33,971 bases of DNA from JAQICJ01 sp041686345 (GTDB taxonomy: Bacteria; Myxococcota_A; Polyangia; HGW-17), in contig JAWLEA010000020.1 in NCBI GenBank assembly GCA_041686345.1, positions 1-33,971 on the forward strand, written 5' to 3'. Below are positions 25,039 to 32,471 of this stretch, piece after piece. The translations under genes and the position numbers were made by a program. Below the pieces are notes generated by a model. That model saw only the letters and a program-made list of their open reading frames with translations. It ran no database searches and was not told the origin of the DNA. Numbering within the stretch: position 1 is the stretch's first letter; every line of letters begins with the position of its first letter.

Positions 25039-25056
25039 TTGAACTTTGCAGTTCAA
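25039..25056 (+). promoter_or_regulatory. Hairpin in the rpsJ leader
   Basis: TTGAACT (25039-25045), loop TTGC, AGTTCAA (25050-25056): a perfect 7-bp stem with no T-run, so it is unlikely to be a terminator. In E. coli the S10 leader binds L4; a comparable role here is only a possibility. No clear promoter was seen in 25014-25127. Confidence 0.3.
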
Positions 25057-25127
25057 CATTAAACTGACAACTGATTGATTTATCCACAAAAAGTTTAACT
25101 GTAACTCTGAGATTAATAGGAGTAAAA

Positions 25128-25436
25128 ATGCAGATAAGTCGAATAAGAATTAAATTAAAAGCTTATGATCACAAATTGCTTGATCAATCTGCTACTGAAA
25201 TTGTAAATACTGCAAAAACAACAGGAGCAAATATTGCAGGTCCTATTCCTTTGCCTACTAAAATCAGCAGGTATTGTGTATTGAGATCCCCCCATGTAAA
25301 CAAGAAATCACGAGAACAGTTCGAAATCAGAACTTTTAAAAGATTGATTGACATACTGGAACCAACTCAGCAAACAGTTGATGCTTTGATGAGACTTGAT
25401 GTTGCGCCTGGAGTAAATGTCGAGATTAAAACCTGA
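25128..25436 (+). CDS. rpsJ: 30S ribosomal protein S10
   Basis: Small-subunit head protein and NusG-binding factor (NusE). It has 102 aa: IRIKLKAYDHKLLDQSATEI at the start, GPIPLPTKISRYCVLRSPHVNKKSREQFE in the middle and VDALMRLDVAPGVNVEIK at the end. AGGAG lies 7 nt before the ATG. The next gene is rplD only 24 nt later; the usual rplC between them is missing. Confidence 0.97.
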   Translation: MQISRIRIKLKAYDHKLLDQSATEIVNTAKTTGANIAGPIPLPTKISRYCVLRSPHVNKKSREQFEIRTFKRLIDILEPTQQTVDALMRLDVAPGVNVEIKT

Positions 25437-25460
25437 GGCAATTGAGATAGGGAGTATACG

Positions 25461-26093
25461 ATGCCAACTTTAAAAGTATTCGATCAAAATGGTAAAGAAC
25501 AAAATACAATAGAATTGTCTGATGATGTTTTTGCTGCAAAAAGCAATGATCACCTCATGTGGCTGGTGATCAAAGCTCAACTTGCCAAGAAAAGATCCGG
25601 GACCCACAAAACCAAAGGCAGAAGTGAAGTTCGTGGCGGTGGCAAAAAACCTTATAGACAAAAAGGTACCGGTTGGGCACGCCAGGGTAGTATTCGGGCA
25701 CCAAATCATGTTGGCGGAGGAATAGTTTTTGGTCCAACCCCCAGAAAATATATCCAGAAAGTCAATAAAAAGGTTTCCAGAAAAGCGCTTAAAATTGCTC
25801 TCAGCCAGAAAGCAAAAGATGAAAAACTGGTTATTGTAAAAGATCTCAAGTTTGGGCAAATCAAAACCAAAGCAATTGACAAAATGATCAAAAATTTTGG
25901 CAATGGCAAAACCCTTATTGTTGAGGATCAAAATAACCGGGAACTGGTGTTGTCTTCCAGAAATCTTGCCAAACACAAATGGTTGGCACCGGAAGGTATC
26001 AACGTATATGACATTTTAAATCACGATACGCTGATTATGGATGAAAAGACTGCAAAAGCACTGGACGAAAACCTGAATAAAGCAGTGAGGTAA
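25461..26093 (+). CDS. rplD: 50S ribosomal protein L4
   Basis: Large-subunit protein lining the exit tunnel. It has 210 aa. The tunnel loop is recognisable as GGGKKPYRQKGTGWARQGSIRAP, followed by GGGIVFGPTPRKY. The ribosome site GGGAG (25450-25454) is in the 24-nt gap after rpsJ, so nothing of rplC remains in the gap. It lies 3 nt before rplW. In E. coli L4 also represses the S10 operon. Confidence 0.97.
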   Translation: MPTLKVFDQNGKEQNTIELSDDVFAAKSNDHLMWLVIKAQLAKKRSGTHKTKGRSEVRGGGKKPYRQKGTGWARQGSIRAPNHVGGGIVFGPTPRKYIQKVNKKVSRKALKIALSQKAKDEKLVIVKDLKFGQIKTKAIDKMIKNFGNGKTLIVEDQNNRELVLSSRNLAKHKWLAPEGINVYDILNHDTLIMDEKTAKALDENLNKAVR

Positions 26094-26096
26094 AAA

Positions 26097-26402
26097 ATGA
26101 AATTTGCTGAAGATATTATTATCAGACCTATAATGACTGAAAAAAGTGTTTTAATGCAGGACAACCAGAGAAAATTCACCTTTGAGGTAAATCCTGCTGC
26201 TAATAAAATTCAAATTAGAGAAGCTGTTGAGAAACTGTTCAATGTCAAGACCACAGATATAAAAACCATGAATTATCTTGGCAGAAGCGTTGAAAGAAGA
26301 ATCGGCAGAACAAGAGTTGCAGGAAGAAAAAAAAGCTGGAAAAAAGCTATTGTGACCCTCAAAGAAGGTCACGATATTGATTTCTTTAATGATGCAGTGT
26401 AA
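26097..26402 (+). CDS. rplW: 50S ribosomal protein L23
   Basis: Located at the tunnel exit, docking site for trigger factor and SRP. Its 101 aa include the opening IIRPIMTEKSV, the FTFEVNPAANKIQIREAVEKLF block and the basic extension RRIGRTRVAGRKKSWKKA. The start codon is 3 nt after the rplD stop, and the ribosome site (GTGAGG) lies within the end of rplD, so translation is probably coupled. Confidence 0.96.
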   Translation: MKFAEDIIIRPIMTEKSVLMQDNQRKFTFEVNPAANKIQIREAVEKLFNVKTTDIKTMNYLGRSVERRIGRTRVAGRKKSWKKAIVTLKEGHDIDFFNDAV

Positions 26403-26417
26403 CTGAGGAGAATAATA

Positions 26418-27248
26418 ATGGGTATTAAAAAATATAGTGCTTTTACCCCTGGTCGCAGATGGATGACAAGTAACGATTTTGCCGAACTATCAGTTGATTA
26501 CAAGGTAGAACCGTCACTTATCAAACCAATGAAATCAAAAGCCGGTAGAAACAACCACGGAAGAATTACTGTCCGATTCCGAGGTGGCGGTCATAAAAGA
26601 AAATACAGAGTTGTTGATTTCAAAAGAAATAAAACCGGTATTCCCGCCACAGTAAAAAGTATTCAATATGATCCAAACAGAACCGCATTTATCGCTCTCA
26701 TCTGTTATGCAGATGGTGTTAAATCATACATACTCGCTCCCGAGGGCTTGAACGAAGGAGATCAGGTTATCAGTGTTAATAGTGAAAATGCTGATATCGT
26801 AGTTGGAAATGCCATGCCAATTGAGTATATTCCGGTTGGAACACATATCCACAATGTGGAACTGCATATTGGTCACGGTGGTCAATTGGGTAGATCAGCC
26901 GGAAACTCTATTCAGGTTGTAGCTAAAGAAGGCAAATACGCTTCACTCAAAATGCCATCAGGTGAAGTAAGAAAGGTAAGTCGAAGATGCAGAGCTACTA
27001 TCGGCTCCGTCAGCAATAAAAATCATTCCAACCTTAAGGGTGGAAAAGCCGGACGCAGCAGATGGCTTGGTCGCAGACCCCATAACCGCGGAGTTACAAT
27101 GAATCCTGTGGATCATCCCATGGGCGGTGGTGAAGGACGTTCAAGTGGTGGTCGTCATCCTTGTTCACCTTGGGGCACACCTGCCAAAGGATATAAAACC
27201 CGTAAAAATAAACGTACCGATAAATATATCGTAAAACGCAGAAAATAA
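26418..27248 (+). CDS. rplB: 50S ribosomal protein L2
   Basis: Needed for subunit association and the peptidyl-transferase centre. Its 276 aa are normal. The conserved parts GRNNHGRITVRFRGGGHKRKYR and NPVDHPMGGGEGRSSGG, with the functionally important histidine of DHP, are intact. The basic C-terminus KTRKNKRTDKYIVKRRK is typical. A GAGGAG ribosome site precedes the ATG. Confidence 0.98.
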   Translation: MGIKKYSAFTPGRRWMTSNDFAELSVDYKVEPSLIKPMKSKAGRNNHGRITVRFRGGGHKRKYRVVDFKRNKTGIPATVKSIQYDPNRTAFIALICYADGVKSYILAPEGLNEGDQVISVNSENADIVVGNAMPIEYIPVGTHIHNVELHIGHGGQLGRSAGNSIQVVAKEGKYASLKMPSGEVRKVSRRCRATIGSVSNKNHSNLKGGKAGRSRWLGRRPHNRGVTMNPVDHPMGGGEGRSSGGRHPCSPWGTPAKGYKTRKNKRTDKYIVKRRK

Positions 27249-27261
27249 TTGAGGAATTACT

Positions 27262-27537
27262 ATGGCTAGATCAGTAAAAAAAGGTCCATTTATAGATGAT
27301 CATTTGGTTGCAAAAGTTATGAAGGCCAAGGCTCAGGGCGATAGAAAACCTATCCAGACCTGGTCCAGAAGATCCACTGTCTTTCCGGACATGATAGGTC
27401 TCAATATTGCCATTCATAATGGTCGCAAATTTATTCCCATCTATATCAGTGATGAAATGGTTGGACATAAACTCGGTGAATTTGCGCCTACCAGGACTTT
27501 CTACAGTCATGCCGGCAGCAGAAAAATGAAACGCTAG
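27262..27537 (+). CDS. rpsS: 30S ribosomal protein S19
   Basis: Small-subunit head protein contacting S13 and the A-site finger. It has 91 aa: MARSVKKGPFIDDHL at the start, IQTWSRRSTVFPDMIG in the middle and GHKLGEFAPTRTFYSHAG at the end, all diagnostic. It is 13 nt after rplB and 11 nt before rplV. Confidence 0.98.
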   Translation: MARSVKKGPFIDDHLVAKVMKAKAQGDRKPIQTWSRRSTVFPDMIGLNIAIHNGRKFIPIYISDEMVGHKLGEFAPTRTFYSHAGSRKMKR

Positions 27538-27548
27538 AGGAGTAAGAA

Positions 27549-27947
27549 ATGTCTGCAAAAAATAAACATATAAGCAAAAGAAAGCGCATCAAGGAAGACA
27601 GAGCTACCTATCCTCGTGCATCTTTGAACAATGTCCGCATTGCTCCCAGAAAAGCCAGGATTATTGCCAATATGATCAGAGGCAAAGACGTTGAAGAAGC
27701 CCTTTCTCTCTTGGCTTTTACCAATAAAAGAGCTGCAAAATTGATCAAAAAACTGCTCATGAGTGCTACTTATAATGCAGAAGAGTATTTCGATTTTGAG
27801 CCAGAAGAATCATATATCAAGACTATCTATGTTGATGAAGGGCCTGTTATGAAGTGGAGAAGGCCGAGAGCCAGAGGCAGAGCATTCAGAATCAATAAAA
27901 GAACAAGTCATATAACCATAAAATTAGATTTAAGAGAGAATGAATAG
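27549..27947 (+). CDS. rplV: 50S ribosomal protein L22 with N-terminal extension
   Basis: Lines the exit tunnel opposite L4. It has 132 aa, about 20 more than the E. coli protein; the extra residues are a basic N-terminal tail (SAKNKHISKRKRIKEDRATY) before the core begins at RASLNNVRIAPRKAR. The hairpin reaching the tunnel, EGPVMKWRRPRARGRAFRI, and the ending KRTSHITIKLD are conserved. The ATG has a GAGGAG site, supporting the long form. Its stop codon overlaps the rpsC ribosome site. Confidence 0.96.
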   Translation: MSAKNKHISKRKRIKEDRATYPRASLNNVRIAPRKARIIANMIRGKDVEEALSLLAFTNKRAAKLIKKLLMSATYNAEEYFDFEPEESYIKTIYVDEGPVMKWRRPRARGRAFRINKRTSHITIKLDLRENE

Positions 27948-27955
27948 GAGGCACC

Positions 27956-28606
27956 GTGGGACAAAAAGTTCATCCTGTTGGAATGCGTTTGGGCATCATT
28001 AGAACCTGGAACTCCAAGTGGTACGGAGAGCAAAATTACGCCAAATGGCTCAAGCAAGATATCAAGATCAGAAAGCACATCAATAAAGAAATGCCGGATG
28101 CCGGAATTTCTAAAATTGATATTGAAAGGCGAACAGCCGAAAAACTGAAAATAATTATCTTTACCTCCAAACCCGGTCGCGTGATCGGAAAAGGTGGAGC
28201 AAACGTCGAGGAATTACGCAAGGGGCTTTATAAACTTTCTGATAGTGAAATGTTTGTTGATATTCAGGAAGTCAAAAAATCCGATACCGATGCCCAATTG
28301 GTAGCTGACAATATTGCCAGACAACTTGAAAGAAGGATAAATTTTCGCCGTGCCATGAAAAAATCTATCCAGAATTCTATGAATATGGGAGCCAAGGGAG
28401 TAAAAATCCATTTGGCCGGAAGACTTGGCGGTGCTGAGATGGCCCGCAGAGAATGGTATATGGAAGGTCGAGTACCTCTTCACACCTTAAGAGCCGATAT
28501 TGATTACGGTTTTTCCGAATCCAAAACAACCTACGGTACTATCGGGGTTAAATGCTGGATTTATAAGGGTGAAGTTTTAACCACTAACGATACTGAACAA
28601 ATGTAA
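27956..28606 (+). CDS. rpsC: 30S ribosomal protein S3
   Basis: Part of the mRNA entry channel and helicase site. It has 216 aa with a GTG start (GQKVHPVGMRLGIIRTW follows); AGGAGG overlaps the rplV stop codon, which fixes this start. The KH domain shows the SKPGRVIGKGGANVEELRKGL motif. The C-terminal domain has HLAGRLGGAEMARREWYMEGRVPLHTLRADIDYG, with the conserved arginines of the helicase region. Confidence 0.97.
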   Translation: MGQKVHPVGMRLGIIRTWNSKWYGEQNYAKWLKQDIKIRKHINKEMPDAGISKIDIERRTAEKLKIIIFTSKPGRVIGKGGANVEELRKGLYKLSDSEMFVDIQEVKKSDTDAQLVADNIARQLERRINFRRAMKKSIQNSMNMGAKGVKIHLAGRLGGAEMARREWYMEGRVPLHTLRADIDYGFSESKTTYGTIGVKCWIYKGEVLTTNDTEQM

Positions 28607-28619
28607 GGCAGGTCTTACC

Positions 28620-29036
28620 ATGTTGAGTCCAAAAAGAGTAAAACACAGAAAAGTACAAAAAGGCAGAACCAAAGGTAACGCCAAAGGCGGAAAAACAGTA
28701 GCATTTGGTCAATTTGGTCTGCAGACACTGGAACCTTCCTGGATAACTTCAAGACAAATTGAAGCATGTCGTGTTGCCATCACCAGAAAGATGAAGCGCG
28801 GTGGCAAGGTATTTATCAGGATCTTTCCCCATAAACCGATTTCCAAGAAACCGGCTGAAGTGAGAATGGGTAAAGGAAAAGGCGCACCTGAAGAATGGGT
28901 AGCGGTTGTAAAACCTGGCCACATCTTGTTTGAGATTTCAGGAGTTGAAGAAGAAATGGCCAGGGAAGCATTTAAATTGGCTCATTACAAATTGCCTGTC
29001 AAAACCAGATTTGTGAAAGGTGTTAAGAAGATATGA
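28620..29036 (+). CDS. rplP: 50S ribosomal protein L16
   Basis: Helps position the A-site tRNA. It has 138 aa: MLSPKRVKHRKVQKGRTKG at the start, LEPSWITSRQIEACRVAI, and VRMGKGKGAPEEWVAVVKPG, all conserved. Its stop codon overlaps the rpmC start as ATGA (29033-29036). Confidence 0.97.
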   Translation: MLSPKRVKHRKVQKGRTKGNAKGGKTVAFGQFGLQTLEPSWITSRQIEACRVAITRKMKRGGKVFIRIFPHKPISKKPAEVRMGKGKGAPEEWVAVVKPGHILFEISGVEEEMAREAFKLAHYKLPVKTRFVKGVKKI

Positions 29037-29242
29037 AAGATTCACAATACAGTGTAAGCCAATTGAAGGAAAGAACTGGCGAAGAGCTTTACGGACTGAT
29101 GGCTGAATTAAAAAGAAATCTTTTTGATTATAGAGTCATGCAGGCCACAAGTCAGTTAAAAGATCATAATTCTATAAAGAAAGCCAAAAAAAATATCGCC
29201 AGGATTATGACTGAGATCAATAGAAGAAAGAATGCCGGCTAA
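29033..29242 (+). CDS. rpmC: 50S ribosomal protein L29
   Basis: Small two-helix protein at the tunnel exit next to L23. It has 69 aa. The first helix includes QLKERTGEELYGLMAELKRNLFDYR and the second KKAKKNIARIMTEINRRK, matching the family pattern. The 4-nt ATGA overlap with rplP implies translational coupling. Confidence 0.95.
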   Translation: MKDSQYSVSQLKERTGEELYGLMAELKRNLFDYRVMQATSQLKDHNSIKKAKKNIARIMTEINRRKNAG

Positions 29243-29252
29243 GGAGATTATC

Positions 29253-29522
29253 ATGGAAAGACAACGCGGAAACAGAAAAACATTGGTCGGAGTAGTAAAG
29301 TCAGCCGGTAAAATGGACAAAACCATTTCGGTTGAAGTAGAAAGAAAATTCAAACATCCTATATTCAAAAAATATATCAAGAAACACAAGAAATATCTGG
29401 CCCATGACGAACAAAATCAATATAGAGAAGGAGACAAGGTTAAAATGGTTGAATCCAGACCCATCTCCAAAAATAAACGTTGGGTGGTCCAGGAATTAAT
29501 AGAAAGAAAACCAGGAATATAG
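29253..29522 (+). CDS. rpsQ: 30S ribosomal protein S17
   Basis: Primary 16S-binding protein of the OB fold. It has 89 aa from the ATG at 29253, with AAGGAG 6 nt upstream. An in-frame ATG at 29232 lies inside rpmC and would add non-conserved residues. RKTLVGVVKSAGKMDKTISVEVER, YLAHDEQNQYREGDKVKM and ESRPISKNKRW are the expected blocks. Last gene of the classic S10 operon; rplN follows after 28 nt. Confidence 0.96.
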   Translation: MERQRGNRKTLVGVVKSAGKMDKTISVEVERKFKHPIFKKYIKKHKKYLAHDEQNQYREGDKVKMVESRPISKNKRWVVQELIERKPGI

Positions 29523-29550
29523 GTTTTATAACTTTCAAAGAGGTGAGATT

Positions 29551-29919
29551 ATGATCCAGATGCAAAGTGTACTGGATGTTGCTGATAACTCAGGTGCGAA
29601 AAAAGTTATATGTATTAAAGTACCTGGCGGATCCAAAAGAAAATATGCATCCATCGGAGATATTATCATAGTATCCGTCAAAGAAGCTATCCCGGCAGCC
29701 AAAGTAAAAAAAGGACAAGTATTAAAAGCAGTTATTGTAAGAACAGCTAAGGAAATAAATCGACGCGACGGCTCTTACATCAAATTTGATCGCAATGCCG
29801 CGGTTTTGTTGAATGAAGTTCAGGAACCAATTGGAACCAGGATATTTGGTCCCGTTGCCAGAGAATTGAGAGCCAAAAAATTCATGAAGATAATTTCCCT
29901 GGCTCCGGAGGTGCTATGA
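29551..29919 (+). CDS. rplN: 50S ribosomal protein L14
   Basis: Intersubunit-bridge protein. Its 122 aa are the usual length. MIQMQSVLDVADNSGAKKV and the central RRDGSYIKFDRNAAVLLN are diagnostic, and GTRIFGPVARELRAKKFMKIISLAPEVL closes the protein. An AGAGGTGAG site precedes it. The stop overlaps the rplX start. Confidence 0.98.
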   Translation: MIQMQSVLDVADNSGAKKVICIKVPGGSKRKYASIGDIIIVSVKEAIPAAKVKKGQVLKAVIVRTAKEINRRDGSYIKFDRNAAVLLNEVQEPIGTRIFGPVARELRAKKFMKIISLAPEVL

Positions 29920-30284
29920 TGTTGGCAAGAATCAGAACAGGAGATACCGTCAAGGTTATATCTGGAAAATTTAAAGGTAAAGTTGGCAACGTTCTTAGAA
30001 TACTCAACAAAAAAAACAGAGTTATCATAGAAGGTGTCAATATTCAGACTGTAAACCGCAAAGCCAGACAGGCCAATGAAAAAGGTGAGCAGATAAAAAG
30101 AGAAGGCTCGATTCACATTACCAACGTAATGCCTATAGATCCGGCTACAAAAAAGTTTGTCGGAACCAAGGATGAGGCTACCAAAGTCAAAGGTGCCAGA
30201 GTTGGAACCAAAGTGCTTGAAGATGGTAGAAAAGTTCGAATTGCCAAAAGCAGCGGTGAAGTAATCGAGGCTAAAAGCGAATAA
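29916..30284 (+). CDS. rplX: 50S ribosomal protein L24
   Basis: Assembly initiator that binds 23S rRNA. It has 122 aa with the KOW motif TGDTVKVISGKFKGKVGNVLRI near the N-terminus and VEGVN/VNRKARQ-type core residues. Two adjacent ATG codons (29916 and 29919) could both serve. The first overlaps the rplN stop by 4 nt, the second by 1 nt; GGAG at 29907-29910 is nearer the usual spacing for the second. The protein differs by one Met only. Confidence 0.95.
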   Translation: MMLARIRTGDTVKVISGKFKGKVGNVLRILNKKNRVIIEGVNIQTVNRKARQANEKGEQIKREGSIHITNVMPIDPATKKFVGTKDEATKVKGARVGTKVLEDGRKVRIAKSSGEVIEAKSE

Positions 30285-30298
30285 TTGGAGGATTAAAG

Positions 30299-30931
30299 AT
30301 GGCCAAGAAAAAAGGTCGCAAAAAATCTAAAAAGAAAGGCAACAAAAATCTTCAGACCGAGCCGGTCAGAAGAGATTCTGTGCCCCGATATCAAAAACTT
30401 TATAAGGAGAAAATCATCAAAAATATGATAGATGAATTTGCTTATAAAAATCGGATGGAAGTTCCCAAGCTCAAGAAGATTGTTGTCAATGTAGGTCTGG
30501 GTGAAGCCATGGAAAACCCAAAAATTCTGCAGAGTGCTCTCAAGGAACTTACCATGATCACCGGCAGAAAACCTGTTGTTACCAAAGCGAAAAAGTCTAT
30601 TGCCAATTTTAAATTGCGTGAAGGTACAAAAATTGGAGCAATGGTAACTCTCAGAAAAGAAGTTATGTATGAATTTCTCGAAAGACTAGTTGCCATCGCA
30701 TTGCCAAGAACAAGAGACTTTAAAGGTGTTTCCGTAAAAAGTTTTGATGGTAGGGGAAATTATTCCCTGAGCATGACTGAACAGATTATTTTTCCTGAGA
30801 TCAGTTATGACGACATCGAAAAAGTAAAAGGTATGAGTATACAAATGGTTACCAGTGCTGAAACAGACAAAGAAGCACGCTCTTTACTTGGATACTTTGG
30901 AATGCCCTTCAGAAAAACGGGAGGAAAATAA
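30299..30931 (+). CDS. rplE: 50S ribosomal protein L5 with Lys-rich N-terminal extension
   Basis: Binds 5S rRNA and the P-site tRNA region. It has 210 aa, about 30 more than E. coli L5. The extra part is a very basic tail, AKKKGRKKSKKKGNKN, then a short linker before the core starts at YQKLYKEKIIKNMIDEF. Core motifs VGLGEAMEN, KARKS-like KAKKSIANFKLREG and RDFKGVSVKSFDGRGNYSL are intact. GGAGG lies before the first ATG, and no better start lies at the core boundary, so the extension appears real. The stop overlaps the rpsN start by 1 nt. Confidence 0.95.
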   Translation: MAKKKGRKKSKKKGNKNLQTEPVRRDSVPRYQKLYKEKIIKNMIDEFAYKNRMEVPKLKKIVVNVGLGEAMENPKILQSALKELTMITGRKPVVTKAKKSIANFKLREGTKIGAMVTLRKEVMYEFLERLVAIALPRTRDFKGVSVKSFDGRGNYSLSMTEQIIFPEISYDDIEKVKGMSIQMVTSAETDKEARSLLGYFGMPFRKTGGK

Positions 30932-31110
30932 TGGCTCGTAAATGTAAAATGGCAAACAGAAAGAAAAAATTCAAAGTAAGAGAACGAAACAGATGCCCTC
31001 ACTGTGGAAGACCCAGAGCTTACATGAGAAAGTTTGATATGTGTAGATTATGCTTTCGAAAGTTGGCTTTGGAAGGTAAAATTCCGGGTGTTATCAAAGC
31101 AAGTTGGTAG
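30931..31110 (+). CDS. rpsN: 30S ribosomal protein S14, zinc-binding type
   Basis: A 59-aa small-subunit head protein. Cys22/Cys25 (CPHC) and Cys38/Cys41 (CRLC) make the zinc site, so this is the short C+ form, not the ~100-aa zinc-free form of E. coli. GRPRAYMRKFDMCRLCFRKLA and the end GVIKASW are diagnostic. The start overlaps the rplE stop (TAATG) and the ribosome site GGAGG lies in the end of rplE. Confidence 0.97.
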   Translation: MARKCKMANRKKKFKVRERNRCPHCGRPRAYMRKFDMCRLCFRKLALEGKIPGVIKASW

Positions 31111-31122
31111 GGAGAAAATAAT

Positions 31123-31521
31123 ATGTCAATGACTGATCCTATTGCAGATTTTCTAACACGAATAAGAAATGGCATAAGTGCCCAAAAAATCAGAGTGAAG
31201 GCACCTTATTCCAAATTAAAAGTAAATATAGCTACCGTGTTGAAAAAAGAAGGCTATATAAAAGATTTCAAAATCGATAAAGGCAAACCATTCAGAAATA
31301 TTGTCATCGAATTGAAATACGGCAACAAAAACAAACCTGCTATTGAAGGTATTAAGAGAGTATCCAGGCCAGGACAGAGGATTTACTCTAATAAGGATGA
31401 ACTTCCTAGAGTAAGACAGGGTTTGGGTATTACCATAATAACTACAAGCAAAGGCGTAATGACAGACAAAGATGCCCGTCAGAATAACATAGGCGGCGAG
31501 TTGGTCTGTACAGTATGGTAA
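31123..31521 (+). CDS. rpsH: 30S ribosomal protein S8
   Basis: Primary 16S-binding protein and, in E. coli, repressor of the spc operon. It has 132 aa: MTDPIADFLTRIRNG at the start, a central LKKEGYIKDF, and TTSKGVMTDKDARQNNIGGELVCTVW at the end. GGGAG is 8 nt before the ATG at 31123; a second in-frame ATG at 31129 is possible. Confidence 0.97.
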   Translation: MSMTDPIADFLTRIRNGISAQKIRVKAPYSKLKVNIATVLKKEGYIKDFKIDKGKPFRNIVIELKYGNKNKPAIEGIKRVSRPGQRIYSNKDELPRVRQGLGITIITTSKGVMTDKDARQNNIGGELVCTVW

Positions 31522-31533
31522 AGGGAGCTTACA

Positions 31534-32073
31534 ATGTCTCGTATAGGCAAATTAAAAATTGACCTGCCTGATAAAGTAAAAGTGCAGGAAAAAAATAATA
31601 TTGTTCATATAGAAGGTCCGAACGGTAAATTGAGCCATGAAATTCCTCTGGGAATCAAGATGGAAGTTACCGATAAAGATATCTTTTTTGTTAGAAAAAA
31701 CGATACAAAACAGGATAGAATGAACCACGGCATGATCAGAGCCAATGTTGCAAACATGGTGGAAGGCGTAAGCAAAGGCTTCCGCAAAAACCTGGTGATC
31801 AAAGGTGTAGGTTACAGATGTGAGATCAAAGGCAATTATATAGTTTTTGCTCTTGGTTTTTCCCATCCCGTTTACTTTAAGATTCCGCCAGCAATCAAGG
31901 CCAATATTGAAAACAGAGGTTTAAAAATAGAACTATTTTCTCATGACAAAATAATTCTCGGCAGAACCGCTGCAGAAATCAGAAACCTCAGACCTCCGGA
32001 GCCATATAAAGGCAAAGGTATCAGGTATGAGGGTGAATATGTCAAAGAAAAAGAAGGAAAAGCCAAAGCATAA
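31534..32073 (+). CDS. rplF: 50S ribosomal protein L6
   Basis: Located near the sarcin-ricin loop and factor-binding site. Its 179 aa are typical with two similar subdomains: MSRIGKLKIDLPDKVKV at the start, GVSKGFRKNLVIKGVGYR in the middle and PPEPYKGKGIRYEGEYVKEKEGKAKA at the end. It is 12 nt after rpsH and 15 nt before rplR. Confidence 0.97.
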   Translation: MSRIGKLKIDLPDKVKVQEKNNIVHIEGPNGKLSHEIPLGIKMEVTDKDIFFVRKNDTKQDRMNHGMIRANVANMVEGVSKGFRKNLVIKGVGYRCEIKGNYIVFALGFSHPVYFKIPPAIKANIENRGLKIELFSHDKIILGRTAAEIRNLRPPEPYKGKGIRYEGEYVKEKEGKAKA

Positions 32074-32088
32074 ACGGCAGGTGAGATT

Positions 32089-32448
32089 ATGATAAGAAAA
32101 GTCAGAATGCGTCATATCCGTAAAAGAAGAGGTCGAAGAAAATTATTTGGAACCAAAGATAAACCTCGCATGACCGTTTATCGTTCCAATAAAAATATTT
32201 ACGTACAGGTTATTGACGATTTAGAAGGCAAAACTATTTGTGCAACTTCAACCTTGAACAATGACATGAAACAGGAACTGAGCGATTTGAGCAAAATCGA
32301 ACAGGCAAAAAAGGTTGGAATCAAGATAGCCGAACTCTGCAAAGAAAATAAAGTCAAAACAGTAGTTTTTGATAAAAGCGGGTTCAGATATCATGGAAGA
32401 GTTCGCTCTCTGGCAGAAGGCGCAAGAGAAGGCGGAATTGACTTTTAG
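32089..32448 (+). CDS. rplR: 50S ribosomal protein L18
   Basis: Binds 5S rRNA together with L5. It has 119 aa: a basic N-terminal tail (RKVRMRHIRKRRGRRKLFG), KPRMTVYRSNKNIYVQVIDD and FDKSGFRYHGRVRSLAEGAREGGIDF, all expected. AGGTGAG precedes the ATG. Confidence 0.97.
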   Translation: MIRKVRMRHIRKRRGRRKLFGTKDKPRMTVYRSNKNIYVQVIDDLEGKTICATSTLNNDMKQELSDLSKIEQAKKVGIKIAELCKENKVKTVVFDKSGFRYHGRVRSLAEGAREGGIDF

Positions 32449-32471
32449 ATTACAGGAAAAAGAGGAAATTG

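Noticed and set aside
25080..25088. TTATCCACA, a perfect DnaA-box sequence
   Set aside because: A single box with only one near-match (TTATCCACC around 22839) and no AT-rich unwinding region or dnaA/dnaN nearby; chance is the best explanation for an origin signal here.
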